From positions 1-34,482 of the forward strand of contig JAEOTF010000371.1 in NCBI GenBank assembly GCA_016840025.1: a stretch of 34,482 nucleotides of DNA, read 5' to 3'. Below the pieces are notes generated by a model. The model was not told the origin of the DNA. It worked only from the letters and a program-made list of their open reading frames with translations, and made no database searches. The stretch comes from Candidatus Hodarchaeota archaeon (GTDB taxonomy: Archaea; Asgardarchaeota; Heimdallarchaeia; Hodarchaeales; YT1-039). How positions within the stretch are numbered: position 1 is the first letter of the stretch; each line of letters starts with the position of its first letter. Positions 1 to 8,582 of the stretch are shown one piece after another. A program made the position numbers and the translations under genes.

Positions 1-1
1 A

Positions 2-73
2 AACATCTATCATCCCCATGTGCTAGATGCGTATGGGGCCGCCCTCCGAGACGGGCTTACATTATCGGGGTAA
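2..73 (+). CDS. Possible 3' end of a truncated gene
   Basis: An open frame enters from the left edge and stops with TAA at 71-73. Its last residues include DAYGAALRDGL, which look protein-like, and the local base composition is more GC-rich than the DNA that follows. Only 23 residues are visible, so no family can be named. Another frame is also open to about 141 but reads less like protein. Low confidence. Confidence 0.2.
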   Translation, partial: NIYHPHVLDAYGAALRDGLTLSG

Positions 74-281
74 AGATTGGGCCATGGATCGCCCATGTCC
101 AAGATTTGCTCAGATTGGAGTTTCGGTACCTCACTATATATTAGTAAATCGTTATAACTATTAGGACTCGTGTATAGTTTATAGGATAATCTTGGCGAAC
201 TACATTAACTCGGGAAAAAATCATAGGGTAAAGATAATAATAAGACAGTTCAAAAATAAGATAGCTTAATTGGTTTTCAGG

Positions 282-320
282 CCTGAATCTGATTTAAAGC
301 AAATCCTAAAGGAGACCTAA
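282..320 (+). pseudogene. 3' relic of an Rpn-like nuclease gene
   Basis: Positions 283-307 are identical over 25 bp to 1458-1482 inside the nuclease gene at 755-1594, and the frame reads PESDLKQILKET then stop, against TESDLKQILLEN in the intact gene. This is a small remnant of a paralogous copy; everything upstream of it has been lost or is unrecognisable. It lies directly against the 20-bp tandem repeat. Confidence 0.5.
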
Positions 321-398
321 GGCAACGAAAAAAAACCTAAGGCAACGAAAAAAAACCTAAGGCAACGAAAAAAAACCTAAGGCAACGAAAAAAAACCT
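315..398 (+). repeat. 20-bp tandem repeat, four copies
   Basis: Unit ACCTAAGGCAACGAAAAAAA occurs four times head to tail at 315-334, 335-354, 355-374 and 375-394, followed by a 4-base start of a fifth unit. The copies are identical, which suggests recent expansion. The period is not a multiple of three, so the array is not coding. It separates two gene relics. Confidence 0.9.
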
Positions 399-533
399 GG
401 GAAAAAGCAGAAAAGTTGGGTAGAAGGCAGCCGTTATCATACTGGAGCAGTCAATAGTATAGTGAAATATTGGTATGGGCAAGTTTTGAAGGAAGAAGAT
501 ACCGAAATAGATGATTTGAAGTTCATTAGTTGA
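381..533 (+). pseudogene. Possible decayed gene end
   Basis: From the end of the tandem repeat an open frame reads to TGA at 531-533. It contains protein-like sequence such as SWVEGSRYHTGAVNSIVKYW followed by an acidic tail, but has no start codon of its own. It may be the end of a gene broken by the repeat. No family is recognised. 534-754 shows nothing except a likely promoter for the next gene. Confidence 0.22.
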
Positions 534-754
534 AATCTAGAAAAATAATCGGGATATATTAGTTTTTTATCATAAAGGAATCCTTTTAAGTCTTCGTTTG
601 TAATCTCCACAATTTTTGAGAGGTTCAATCATTACGAATCAATAGAAAGCCTAAAAAACGAAACTATCAAAGAAAATCTACTCTAACCGTTGCCAAAGGT
701 TTTTATAACATTGATCTGAAAGATTTTATAGTAATCCTTCCCTGAGGTAAGAAC

Positions 755-1594
755 GTGGAAAAGATTCCCTCAAAAAATTCTAATAATTCATGGAAACCAG
801 AGAATCTATTCGATATATTAATTACAGGGAAAGATCCACGAAAGATTCTTGAATTTTTTGGAGGAGATACTCTAGCTGAACTATTTTTTCAGCCATCTGA
901 GCTTTTTGTAACAAAACAGATACCAGATCGAGTTTTTTGGCACGGTGATCGATTAATAGTAGTTGAATTAAAGATTACAGTGAATTCCGAAACTTGTGCT
1001 CAATTAGAATTGCAAAGAGCAGTAACAATCGCTTATTACATTAAACAACTGCCTTTCCCCAAGAATTATCATAGCAAATATCAGGCTTCATTAGAAAAGG
1101 TGATTAATGTCTGTTTTTCAGTTCAACATCCAAAAAACCATTTTGAAAAGTTATTATCACAACGGGGAATTCGTTGCGTCTCATTGGAACAAGGTATTGA
1201 AAGTAAGATTCCATTAAACTACAAATTGGATCCTTTGCCATTAATTTTAGCTGATTTCCGCGCAAAGATTAATACAGCTTTTCAGGCTCCAGAAAAATTT
1301 GAGAAGTTAACAAAAAAGCTGGAAGAGTTACTAGAACGAGCTTTTACTAGAGAAGAAAGATTATTCTTAGAACGATACCCTAAATTATTAGTATTTCCCC
1401 AAATCCCATTGGAATGGAGTATGCATATTAAAAATTTGCAGGAGATGATTCAACTGACTGAATCTGATTTAAAGCAAATCCTCTTGGAGAATTTGTACTT
1501 GTTAAGTCCAGAAGAACGACTGATGGGTCTCAAACCAGAAGAAGAAAAAAAACTCCTTGAATTATTAAAGAAAAAGTTAGAAGAGAGTCAATAA
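755..1594 (+). CDS. Rpn-like PD-(D/E)XK nuclease
   Basis: 279 aa, GTG start with a GAGGT ribosome site at 745-749. A probable metal-dependent nuclease core is seen: PD at residues 57-58, then ELK at 71-73, followed by a Gln-containing helix (QLELQRA), the pattern of the PD-(D/E)XK fold in Rpn/YhgA-like 'recombination-promoting nuclease' proteins. The C-terminal 60 residues are charged helices ending in a PEEE..LLELLKKKLEE tail, also common in that group. Members are thought to cut DNA and promote RecA-independent recombination; that role is inferred here. A remnant of a second copy lies at 282-320. The gene stands alone, with no transposase. Confidence 0.6.
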   Translation: MEKIPSKNSNNSWKPENLFDILITGKDPRKILEFFGGDTLAELFFQPSELFVTKQIPDRVFWHGDRLIVVELKITVNSETCAQLELQRAVTIAYYIKQLPFPKNYHSKYQASLEKVINVCFSVQHPKNHFEKLLSQRGIRCVSLEQGIESKIPLNYKLDPLPLILADFRAKINTAFQAPEKFEKLTKKLEELLERAFTREERLFLERYPKLLVFPQIPLEWSMHIKNLQEMIQLTESDLKQILLENLYLLSPEERLMGLKPEEEKKLLELLKKKLEESQ

Positions 1595-1660
1595 CCTACA
1601 GCCTGTTTCATTGTCTCGAAATGTGTTTCCCATGCTGCTAGGTTATGGCGTAGAAAAGAA

Positions 1661-2635
1661 GTGCAAAATGGCATAGATTTAATTTCGTACTTACTTTCGT
1701 TATTTTATAGTATTAAAAGTGTTGATTACGATATGGGACAGCAACAGAAATTTTGTCATCAGTGTGGCACACAATTAATACTTGGAAGCAAATATTGTGG
1801 TAATTGTGGCGCTCCCATACTTACTCCTGAGCAATTAAAAGGAAAACAGCAAATAGACACTCCTTCCCCCACAAAAGCTACCTCACAAAACGATCTTGTG
1901 ACATCTCTTCCACATGGTTTCACTATTCACGCCATAAAGACCAAACCGGTCTGGGAAACGCCAAATCCTTTTTTTGAAACACTTTTTGATGTTATTTTTC
2001 GACCTAGACGCGGTTTCAGAAAGATAGCGCGAAGTCCTGAACTAGCTGGCCCACTTGTAATTACAGGAGTCTTAGCACTGCTCGAAGGAGGAGCAACATA
2101 TTTACTACTACAAAAACTTAAACCAGAATGGCTGACTTCTTCTGGACCAAAGTCTGAAGTGTGGGCACAGGAAATCTGGATACTAACTGCCTTCTTCTTT
2201 CTTCTCAGCTTTGTTTCACTATTTGTTACATCAATACTCCTATTTGGTTTGTTAAGATTGTTCGGTAAAACTGATCCTCATTTTACACCTATGCGCCAGA
2301 GTTTTACGATAATTGGTTATGCGCGTCTTCCTGAAGTACTATTTGACCTCGTCTATTTGCTACTCGTCGTTTCTGATAATTCCACTGTAATAGTCCCGAT
2401 AGATGATAAGCTAAAAATCCCCGAAGGACTTGCTGACAAAATGCTGAATGAAATAGAAAATGTCAGTCCAATGAACGAGTGGATGTTGGTTTTACTAATA
2501 GCATGTTTGCTTTGGTCATTTGTTTTGACTTTTATCGGAATTAAAAACACCCTTATTCAACCACACATGCATTTACGAATTATGATTCCCTATATGGCAA
2601 TTCGAATAATGCTTTTACTCGTTTTATCCGTATGA
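1661..2635 (+). CDS. Zinc-ribbon and Yip1-domain membrane protein
   Basis: 324 aa from GTG 1661; ATG 1733 (residue 25) is the more likely start because it sits just before the conserved part, FCHQCGTQLILGSKYCGNCG, a two-CxxC zinc ribbon at residues 31-50. A polar linker follows, then a Yip1-like region: an amphipathic entry FETLFDVIFRPRRGFRKIA at about 107-125, then roughly five hydrophobic helices (about 131-150, 172-197, 224-240, 275-295, 304-323). Zinc-ribbon/Yip1 proteins are widespread in archaea with unknown function; they are integral to the cytoplasmic membrane with the ribbon presumably in the cytoplasm. A U-run terminator follows at once. Confidence 0.7.
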   Translation: MQNGIDLISYLLSLFYSIKSVDYDMGQQQKFCHQCGTQLILGSKYCGNCGAPILTPEQLKGKQQIDTPSPTKATSQNDLVTSLPHGFTIHAIKTKPVWETPNPFFETLFDVIFRPRRGFRKIARSPELAGPLVITGVLALLEGGATYLLLQKLKPEWLTSSGPKSEVWAQEIWILTAFFFLLSFVSLFVTSILLFGLLRLFGKTDPHFTPMRQSFTIIGYARLPEVLFDLVYLLLVVSDNSTVIVPIDDKLKIPEGLADKMLNEIENVSPMNEWMLVLLIACLLWSFVLTFIGIKNTLIQPHMHLRIMIPYMAIRIMLLLVLSV

Positions 2636-2639
2636 TCTC

Positions 2640-2647
2640 TTTTTTTT
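2640..2647 (+). terminator. U-run terminator
   Basis: Eight T residues start five bases after the stop of the Yip1-domain gene, the usual form of an archaeal intrinsic terminator. In the rest of the gap to 2897, the minus strand carries a short protein-like frame ending near 2833 (ARIGYYITDKRGRRKIVK, TAA) directly downstream of the antitoxin stop; it may be a fragment of a lost third gene. Confidence 0.45.
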
Positions 2648-2897
2648 GAAAAATAAAAAGTGAAATGCCAGAAAGGAATGAAAAATGTGAATGTTAGTTA
2701 ATCTGAGGTAAACGCTAAAATAAATTCTTTATTATAGCTCTATAAACTACTTGTTCAGTGTAACCACATCTCATGAACATGTATTGAGAAATAATCATTC
2801 ATGTTGGGATTTAGAGATGATGGTTATTTTACTATTTTTCTCCTTCCTCGTTTGTCTGTAATGTAATATCCTATTCTTGCATCCCCATTTAATGCTG

Positions 2898-3176
2898 CTA
2901 AGGCTCATTGACTTGTGCTATACCTGAATTTAAACTTACTTCCCCTGCAGCTAGTGGACGTGTTAATAACTTATTTTCATGAAATTGTTGCATTATTACA
3001 TCAATTTTTCTTGACGTATCAGGTTCAAAATAAGCTTCATCGCAATTTTCACATACATGTGCAGGAATATCTTTGATAACAATTACTTTATCATTTACAC
3101 GTGCAACAAACTCAGTTTCTTTTTGTTGAAGTTTTCCTCGACAAAAACTACATGTATCAGGTTGTATTTCTTTCAC
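2898..3176 (-). CDS. YgiT-type zinc-finger antitoxin
   Basis: 92 aa with two CxxC pairs (CSFC at 11-14, CENC at 42-45) spaced as in the YgiT/MqsA N-terminal zinc-finger domain. The protein lacks the C-terminal HTH domain of full MqsA. The ATG overlaps the stop of the upstream gene (3173-3176), so the two are translationally coupled with the toxin first, as in mqsRA-like modules. Predicted role: binds and neutralises the DUF4258 toxin. The C-terminal tail of about 25 residues is unstructured. Confidence 0.75.
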   Translation of the reverse strand: MKEIQPDTCSFCRGKLQQKETEFVARVNDKVIVIKDIPAHVCENCDEAYFEPDTSRKIDVIMQQFHENKLLTRPLAAGEVSLNSGIAQVNEP

Positions 3177-3493
3177 CTTCTTTTTCTACGATCAATCCAT
3201 CGCTTATTATTAGGGATGTATATTGTGATTATTCTTGCATGATCATTACATTCAGCTACAACGATATGATATGGATTATTGTTTACAAATCCAAGTAACA
3301 AGACAGATGGGCATGGTTTATCATCAGGATAATATTCAATAACTTCTCCTTTATTTATAATATCTTTAATTTCATGTGTGGTAATGTTTTTTTCAAACAT
3401 TCTAATTCTAGCATGGTTGGAAATATAAAAATTATCCACATTGATATATTCTCTAATTTTTGTAAGTTCCATATTTTCAGTGTCCTTTGACAT
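3173..3493 (-). CDS. DUF4258 RelE-like toxin
   Basis: About 106 aa (ATG 3493, one codon inside a GTG; GAGGT lies upstream). It contains the DUF4258 signature: SNHARIRMFEKNITTHEIKD near residue 26, an EVIEYYPDDKPCPSVLLLGF strand pair, and HIVVAECNDHARIITIY near the end. Members have a RelE/MqsR-like fold and are predicted ribosome-associated or free mRNA interferases. Coupled by a 4-base overlap to the YgiT-type antitoxin downstream, which supports a type II toxin-antitoxin module. Conserved His28 and Arg30/Arg32 are candidate active-site residues. Confidence 0.75.
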   Translation of the reverse strand: MSKDTENMELTKIREYINVDNFYISNHARIRMFEKNITTHEIKDIINKGEVIEYYPDDKPCPSVLLLGFVNNNPYHIVVAECNDHARIITIYIPNNKRWIDRRKRR

Positions 3494-3728
3494 CACAAGA
3501 CCTCAAAAGGAAGTATCTTATAGAATTACAACTCTTATTTATTTAAATCGAAAACTTGGTTATACATAATATAGTTGATATATATTATAACAGGAAGAAA
3601 TATTGTGCATTTTAGTTGTTCTGAGCGAGATATCGAGAGAATTCCTTTATTATTAGTTCTTAAGCTACCATAACTTAGATATATTATAACTTTAGATGAT
3701 TGTTAAATCTAAACGGAGGATTAATTAG

Positions 3729-4952
3729 GTGAATAAAGTTCAAAATAGGATTTTTCAGAGGTCTAAACAATATTTGCTAATTATTCTGGGGATATTACTG
3801 ATTATAAACGTTACTAGTGTATCCGAAGGAGCAGGAAGTCCAGTAATAACATGGTCTATTTCAACTCGGGACAGTGCGGATATGGTTGGCTACGATACTT
3901 CGATTGCCTTGGATAGCAATAATTATCCCCACATTAGTTACCGGGATTTCACGAATGCTGATCTAAAGTATGTTCACCGAGACGCGGGTGGTTGGTACAC
4001 CCCCTCGACCTTGGACAGTACGGGCACTGTTGGTTACTATAGTTCAATAGCGGTGGATACCAATGACTATGTCCACATCGCCTACTTTGACTTCACGAAT
4101 TATGATTTGAAATATATTCACGAGGGTGCTAGTGGCTGGTACACCCCCACGATCGTAGACAGTGCAGGCTCGGTTGGTTGGTTCCCCTCGCTGGCATTGG
4201 ATGGCAGTAACTATCCTCACATTGCCTACAAAGATAATGATAATGGAGATTTGGAGTATGCTTATCGGGATGGAATTGGGTGGCATAATGAGACCGTAGA
4301 TAGCGTAGGATCGGTTGGCAATGATTGTTCGCTGGCGCTGGATGCCTTTGGCTATGCTCACATTAGCTACTGGGATGAGACGAATAGCGATTTGAAGTAT
4401 ATTCGCCAGGGACCTGGTGGTTGGTACGCCCCTACGACTGTAGACAGTTCCGGTAACGTTGGCTGGATGACATCGCTGGAGCTGGACTCCAGTTGGTACC
4501 CCCATATTAGCTATTATGATATCACGAGTAATGATTTGAATTATGCCTTCCAAAATAGTACGGGCTGGTTCACCGAAACCGTGGACAGTGCCGGTGATGT
4601 TGGTTACTATAGTTCGTTAGAGTTGGATGGCAATGGGTATGGTCATATTAGCTATTGGGATGTCACGAACGATGATTTGAAATATGCTTACGACTCGGTA
4701 AGTGGTTGGACTACCGAGACCGTGGATAGCACTGGTGACGTTGGCAAATTTTCTTCACTAGCGCTGGATACCAATGGCTACGCCCACATCAGCTACCATG
4801 ATGAGACGAATTTAGATTTAAAATATGCGATAAGCACTGTAGTTGTCCCCGAATTTACAAACCGATCCGAGCTAGTGATGAGCATGATCCTACTAATTGT
4901 TCTCTCTGGACTGGTATATGTCCGAAAAAGAAGTCAAAAGGTTGATCTCTAG
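3729..4952 (+). CDS. Exported seven-bladed propeller surface protein
   Basis: 407 aa, GTG start with GGAGG at 3715-3719. Residues about 14-34 form a signal peptide or anchor. Seven repeats of about 47 residues run from 50 to about 370, each of the form DS.G.VG..SSLALD..GY.HISY.D.TN.DLKYA....GW..ETV, so a closed seven-bladed beta-propeller is predicted. The C-terminus has PEF, a hydrophobic helix (about 381-399) and a basic tail RKRSQK, the layout of archaeal PEF-type sorting or anchoring signals. Probably displayed on the cell surface for ligand or sugar binding; no catalytic residues are recognised. Base composition is more GC-rich than its neighbours, possibly from recent repeat amplification or transfer. 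Confidence 0.7.
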   Translation: MNKVQNRIFQRSKQYLLIILGILLIINVTSVSEGAGSPVITWSISTRDSADMVGYDTSIALDSNNYPHISYRDFTNADLKYVHRDAGGWYTPSTLDSTGTVGYYSSIAVDTNDYVHIAYFDFTNYDLKYIHEGASGWYTPTIVDSAGSVGWFPSLALDGSNYPHIAYKDNDNGDLEYAYRDGIGWHNETVDSVGSVGNDCSLALDAFGYAHISYWDETNSDLKYIRQGPGGWYAPTTVDSSGNVGWMTSLELDSSWYPHISYYDITSNDLNYAFQNSTGWFTETVDSAGDVGYYSSLELDGNGYGHISYWDVTNDDLKYAYDSVSGWTTETVDSTGDVGKFSSLALDTNGYAHISYHDETNLDLKYAISTVVVPEFTNRSELVMSMILLIVLSGLVYVRKRSQKVDL

Positions 4953-5074
4953 CAACAATGGAAATACAGTAACCGCCAACAATTTTCTTTAACTTAATTT
5001 TTCTGGATGAGGGAGTAATTATTTCTATTTAAGGAACAGAATTAAAAAATACGAAGAAATAGTGATTTAAGAAA

Positions 5075-7639
5075 TTACAGAATATATTTTGATAGTCCCT
5101 GTCCTTCATATTGTTTTACATCGCTCATAGTTAGTTCTATTCCAAAACGAGACACCACCCTCAAGATCTCTGTAACATAATACCACCGGTCTATCTGCGT
5201 CACATACTGGGGGTGACATGCCCGAAAAGCTAACAATTTCTTCCCTGGGATAATAATATAGTGGAATCTATCATATTTTTTCCAGACTTTATTCGGATCC
5301 AACCCGTTTATCTTACAATAATGGAAAAATGCGCCGATTGCTGGAGTAAACGCCATATACGTGTGAGGGGGTCGGGTGATAGATGTAAGGATTGTCACAT
5401 TAGGTTTTAGTTGCTCTGTAGGCTCTTGTAACACTTTCACGCATTGCTTAAGAATCAGGTCGCGTCCTTTCTCAAAAGGTTTCTCCCACTCTCGTAAGAG
5501 CACATTTAAAAAATCAATCTGGGCTTGACGGGCGAGTGGTGACCAATCTGAGCGCACTGCTTCAAAACCTTTGATTTCAAGTGGGAAACTGGGGTCAAGA
5601 ATACTCACATAGGCGTAAGATTTTTTTCGCCCGGGAGAAAACGCCACCCGGTACGCAATGTCATCTATGCCTAACCGAATAGGAGTAGGCAACTGGGTAT
5701 TGACATATTCGACTAATTGTTCCGCAATAGCAATAGCTTTCGCTTTTCGTTTTTCATACCATCCCATAGGTCCCAGAAATACTCCATCTATTGGTGTAGG
5801 ATCACGCAATTGGATAAACGCGCTATCAGTATCGCCATAGACAACCTTGGCGGGTACGGGGCCGTTTATTACCCAATGATTCAGTTTCTCCAAGATTCGC
5901 CATGAGATAGTCGTAATTGCATTGCCAATGCAAAGTGAATAGAAACGCCCCCGAATATAATTTTGTGCCCCATACATGGCATTTACGACAATTTTAAAGG
6001 CTTGCTCACGTCTTTTCAGGATTTTTCGAGCTAATTGGTCTTCTGGATTGGTTAAATTCTTCATTTGTGCCTTTACTGTCCATCGTGCTGCAAGAAGTTT
6101 TGTAAGCATACGAGAAAGACAACTTTGGGGTTCACGGACAAAGAGAGTTTCTGGACTCTCAAACTGAAAGATGTCTTCAGGAGTTTTCACTTTTCCATGA
6201 TCACGATAGGTTTCTCCCCCGATATTATAGGCAATCATCAAGGAAGGATAGAAGGCTTTGAAATCAGTTATGAATACTCCTTGGTAAAGCAACCCGTCGG
6301 GCTCCGAGACTAATCCTCCAATGTGGGGATACATACGCCGTTCGATTCTGCGCTTTTTCACTTCTTCGGGTAAGGGTAATGAAGGAATTAATACAGCGTG
6401 AGCCACACATTCCCGCATAATCACGAATTCGCCACACAAACGACCTGTCGTGCGGATACCTGCCGCAGGGGGCACACCTGCAACCCGTCGAATTTCCATC
6501 CATTCTGAAACACCCAATTCCCAATACAACTGGTAAATCAATCTACTCCGCCGCTGAAGATAATGTTGGAGCACATGGTTGCTAGTGAGGTTTGAGAGGC
6601 TCTTCTGCCATAATTCCTCGATGTTTGGAGGTGGAGTTTCCTTTGGAATCCCCAATAAGAACGAGGCGATGCTTTCCAGGTCTTTTCTCCCCGATGGAGG
6701 ATGGACAAAACGACACTTGGTAAATACGTCTATAATAACCCGTCCTTTAATCCTATATGTCTTTGAATGGGTACTATAGTACACTTCCTCGTTTCTTGTC
6801 ACTGATAATCGGGCAGTACTGAAGTGTAGCTGTGTCAAGCGGTTAATGAGGGTTGGAAGATCACGGATATTCCCCTGAAAAGTTACCAGAATATCAGGTT
6901 GGATCTGATCAATAAATGTCAGAAAGTCCTGTAGGAGTTGACGTTCGGCTGTATCGGAGGAATCGGTGAGAATGAAGACTGTTGTCTCTATTTCATCCAT
7001 TACTCGCCCCCATGCCACTCCGATGCTCAAAATACGGTTGAAAAAATTATCATTGGTCTTTACCTGGTGTTTAGCTTCCACAGTGATACTCATGACCAGT
7101 GGAGTCCATGGATCGACCTGATCTTCCTTCAGAGGACGAACATTCGAGACTAAGGCATCAACAATTAGCACGGGGCGCCTTTGCTGGACAGTGCCCCGAA
7201 CGGTCACCATCCCCATTCCATGTATACCTGTATCTAAAAGAAATCGCTTCTCATACGACAGATCAGTCTCAAATGTCCGATAGTTATGTTGTTCAAACAG
7301 TTTTCGAAGTTCAGGGATGTCCCATGGGCGTTTCCCTTCTACTTTCAACACATCAACGAGTTTCCCCCCATGGTAAATACGTTTGGATAGCTGTTCTGTG
7401 CGGGTGAGCCATGCCTGAAACAAGGGATTTCTAAGTTGGTCGAGTGCAGTAGGAGTTGCACTGGTGTAAAAATAGGGATTAAAATCGTTAATCCGTACAA
7501 GAATGTACTTTCCTTTGGTAGTGCGCCCAAATAATCGTAATAGGGGGTGTTGATCATTTTTTGGACCAATTCGTTGGTAGTCAAGGTCAAGTAAGCGGAA
7601 CTCAAATGTTTCGGGCTCTTCGTTTGACAAGGGTATCAA
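5075..7639 (-). CDS. Family B DNA polymerase, exonuclease-inactive
   Basis: 854 aa from TTG 7639 (no better start seen). The polymerase site is complete: motif A DFKAFYPS (459-466), motif B KIVVNAMYG (549-557), motif C YGDTDS (601-606), and a G.EAVR.DW thumb motif. The 3'-5' exonuclease fold is present but its residues are not: Exo I reads SITVE (184-188) in place of FDIE, so the metal-binding Asp is Thr; Exo II keeps NIRD (257-260); Exo III reads YLQRR (360-364) where Y...D is expected. It should therefore polymerise without proofreading, as in eukaryotic Pol zeta or translesion B-family enzymes. No C-terminal cysteine clusters. Transcribed away from the HEPN-MNT module. Confidence 0.9.
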   Translation of the reverse strand: MIPLSNEEPETFEFRLLDLDYQRIGPKNDQHPLLRLFGRTTKGKYILVRINDFNPYFYTSATPTALDQLRNPLFQAWLTRTEQLSKRIYHGGKLVDVLKVEGKRPWDIPELRKLFEQHNYRTFETDLSYEKRFLLDTGIHGMGMVTVRGTVQQRRPVLIVDALVSNVRPLKEDQVDPWTPLVMSITVEAKHQVKTNDNFFNRILSIGVAWGRVMDEIETTVFILTDSSDTAERQLLQDFLTFIDQIQPDILVTFQGNIRDLPTLINRLTQLHFSTARLSVTRNEEVYYSTHSKTYRIKGRVIIDVFTKCRFVHPPSGRKDLESIASFLLGIPKETPPPNIEELWQKSLSNLTSNHVLQHYLQRRSRLIYQLYWELGVSEWMEIRRVAGVPPAAGIRTTGRLCGEFVIMRECVAHAVLIPSLPLPEEVKKRRIERRMYPHIGGLVSEPDGLLYQGVFITDFKAFYPSLMIAYNIGGETYRDHGKVKTPEDIFQFESPETLFVREPQSCLSRMLTKLLAARWTVKAQMKNLTNPEDQLARKILKRREQAFKIVVNAMYGAQNYIRGRFYSLCIGNAITTISWRILEKLNHWVINGPVPAKVVYGDTDSAFIQLRDPTPIDGVFLGPMGWYEKRKAKAIAIAEQLVEYVNTQLPTPIRLGIDDIAYRVAFSPGRKKSYAYVSILDPSFPLEIKGFEAVRSDWSPLARQAQIDFLNVLLREWEKPFEKGRDLILKQCVKVLQEPTEQLKPNVTILTSITRPPHTYMAFTPAIGAFFHYCKINGLDPNKVWKKYDRFHYIIIPGKKLLAFRACHPQYVTQIDRWYYVTEILRVVSRFGIELTMSDVKQYEGQGLSKYIL

Positions 7640-7816
7640 TGAACATTGTAAATAGCTACACCTTTTTGTCGAAGAACAGAGAGACTCTTGACCAAAAGTG
7701 AATTTTGTTGTGGAAAGGATGTATGAGAAAAAAGAAAGGTTGAATTATAACTAATCCAGCAAAATTCTAAATGTATCAATCTTCTAAGTCTTAGGTAAAG
7801 ACTGAGGAAAAAAATA

Positions 7817-8221
7817 ATGCGAAGACATAGTGACTGGCTTGCACAAGCTAAAAAAGATCTCAAAGCTGCTAAAGACAGTTGTACGAGTAAACACTATGAA
7901 TGGACATGTTTCCAAGCCCAACAAGCAGCAGAAAAAGCAATGAAAGCATTACTTCTCTTTAACAATCAAGATGTGTGGGGGCATTCAATTACTCAACTTG
8001 TCCTTCGAGGAAAAGACACTTTTCCTAAACTGGAGTCCTTGGTCTCAAAAGCACGAGAATTAGATAGACATTATATCCAGCCTCGTGATCCAAATGGTTT
8101 CGTAAGCGGTCATCCAGCTGAATATTACGATGAAGATGTTGCAGAACGGTGCATTAATTATGCGACAGATCTCCTTAACGCAGTTGAAGAACATATTAGC
8201 GAAATATCCTCACGTAAATAG
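7817..8221 (+). CDS. HEPN-domain protein
   Basis: 134 aa, ATG with GAGG at 7804-7807. It has the full HEPN (PF05168) pattern: DWLAQAKKDL at the N-terminus, CFQAQQAAEKAMKALL in the middle, and ARELDRHYIQPRDPN followed by ADLLN-type helices at the end. HEPN proteins of this type pair with MNT nucleotidyltransferases as toxin (RNase) and antitoxin. Here the partner gene overlaps the 3' end but is broken by a TnpB insertion, so this HEPN is probably unregulated or itself inactive. The canonical R....H ribonuclease motif is not clear in this copy. Confidence 0.8.
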   Translation: MRRHSDWLAQAKKDLKAAKDSCTSKHYEWTCFQAQQAAEKAMKALLLFNNQDVWGHSITQLVLRGKDTFPKLESLVSKARELDRHYIQPRDPNGFVSGHPAEYYDEDVAERCINYATDLLNAVEEHISEISSRK

Positions 8222-8432
8222 CATTGAAAAATTCTTAAATAACATAAAGAAAGAGGATATTAGTCTGATAGGACTATTTGGTTCCCTCGTTAAAGGAGAA
8301 TATACTCCAAGGAGCGATATTGATGTCATAGTAGTTTTTGAGAAATCTGGAACACAAGAAGAGCTCTTTCACCGTGCCTATCAATATAGTGATGGAATCA
8401 TACAACCTGAAGTGTTTCCAACTATTGATTCA
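8160..8432 (+). pseudogene. MNT nucleotidyltransferase, 5' part (split)
   Basis: From ATG 8160 (ATG 8130 and TTG 8184 are alternatives) the frame has the MNT catalytic core GLFGSLVKGEYTPRSDIDVI, that is GS with a downstream DxD, and continues to GIIQPEVFPTIDS at 8432. The frame then runs a few codons (KHGET) to TAG at 8448-8450, short of the family length. The missing end is found downstream of the TnpB gene at 10275-10439. Joining 8432 to 10275 restores one continuous frame, IDS followed by LDALKREV. The protein would have been the antitoxin (AMP- or oligoA-transferase) of the upstream HEPN. Confidence 0.7.
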
Positions 8433-8582
8433 AAACATGGTGAAACGTAGTGGTTCGTGGAGAAATGTAATACCTCTCTTGTATTTAGGAACTTTAAATA
8501 GCAAAGTAGATATAAGACTATAGAAAAGAAGTGACTCTAGTTTTGAGAGAAAAGTTGACTCTGTCCTTGTAGGTATAGGAAG

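Noticed and set aside
315..398. CRISPR array.
   Set aside because: The repeats are contiguous, with no spacers.
437..628. Minus-strand 63-residue frame near the left edge.
   Set aside because: No ribosome site, no family resemblance, and the opposite strand reads more like a gene relic.
4044..4553. A 169-residue minus-strand frame in the propeller gene.
   Set aside because: It is a shadow produced by the codon pattern of the plus-strand repeats.
6264..6524. Minus-strand frame within the polymerase gene, alternative phase.
   Set aside because: Overlaps conserved polymerase coding sequence; its residues are those expected of a shadow frame.
8468..8483. A 16-mer (TAATACCTCTCTTGTA) shared with 32378-32393, possibly an element end.
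   Set aside because: The similarity does not extend on either side, and one shared 16-mer in an AT-rich window this size can be chance.
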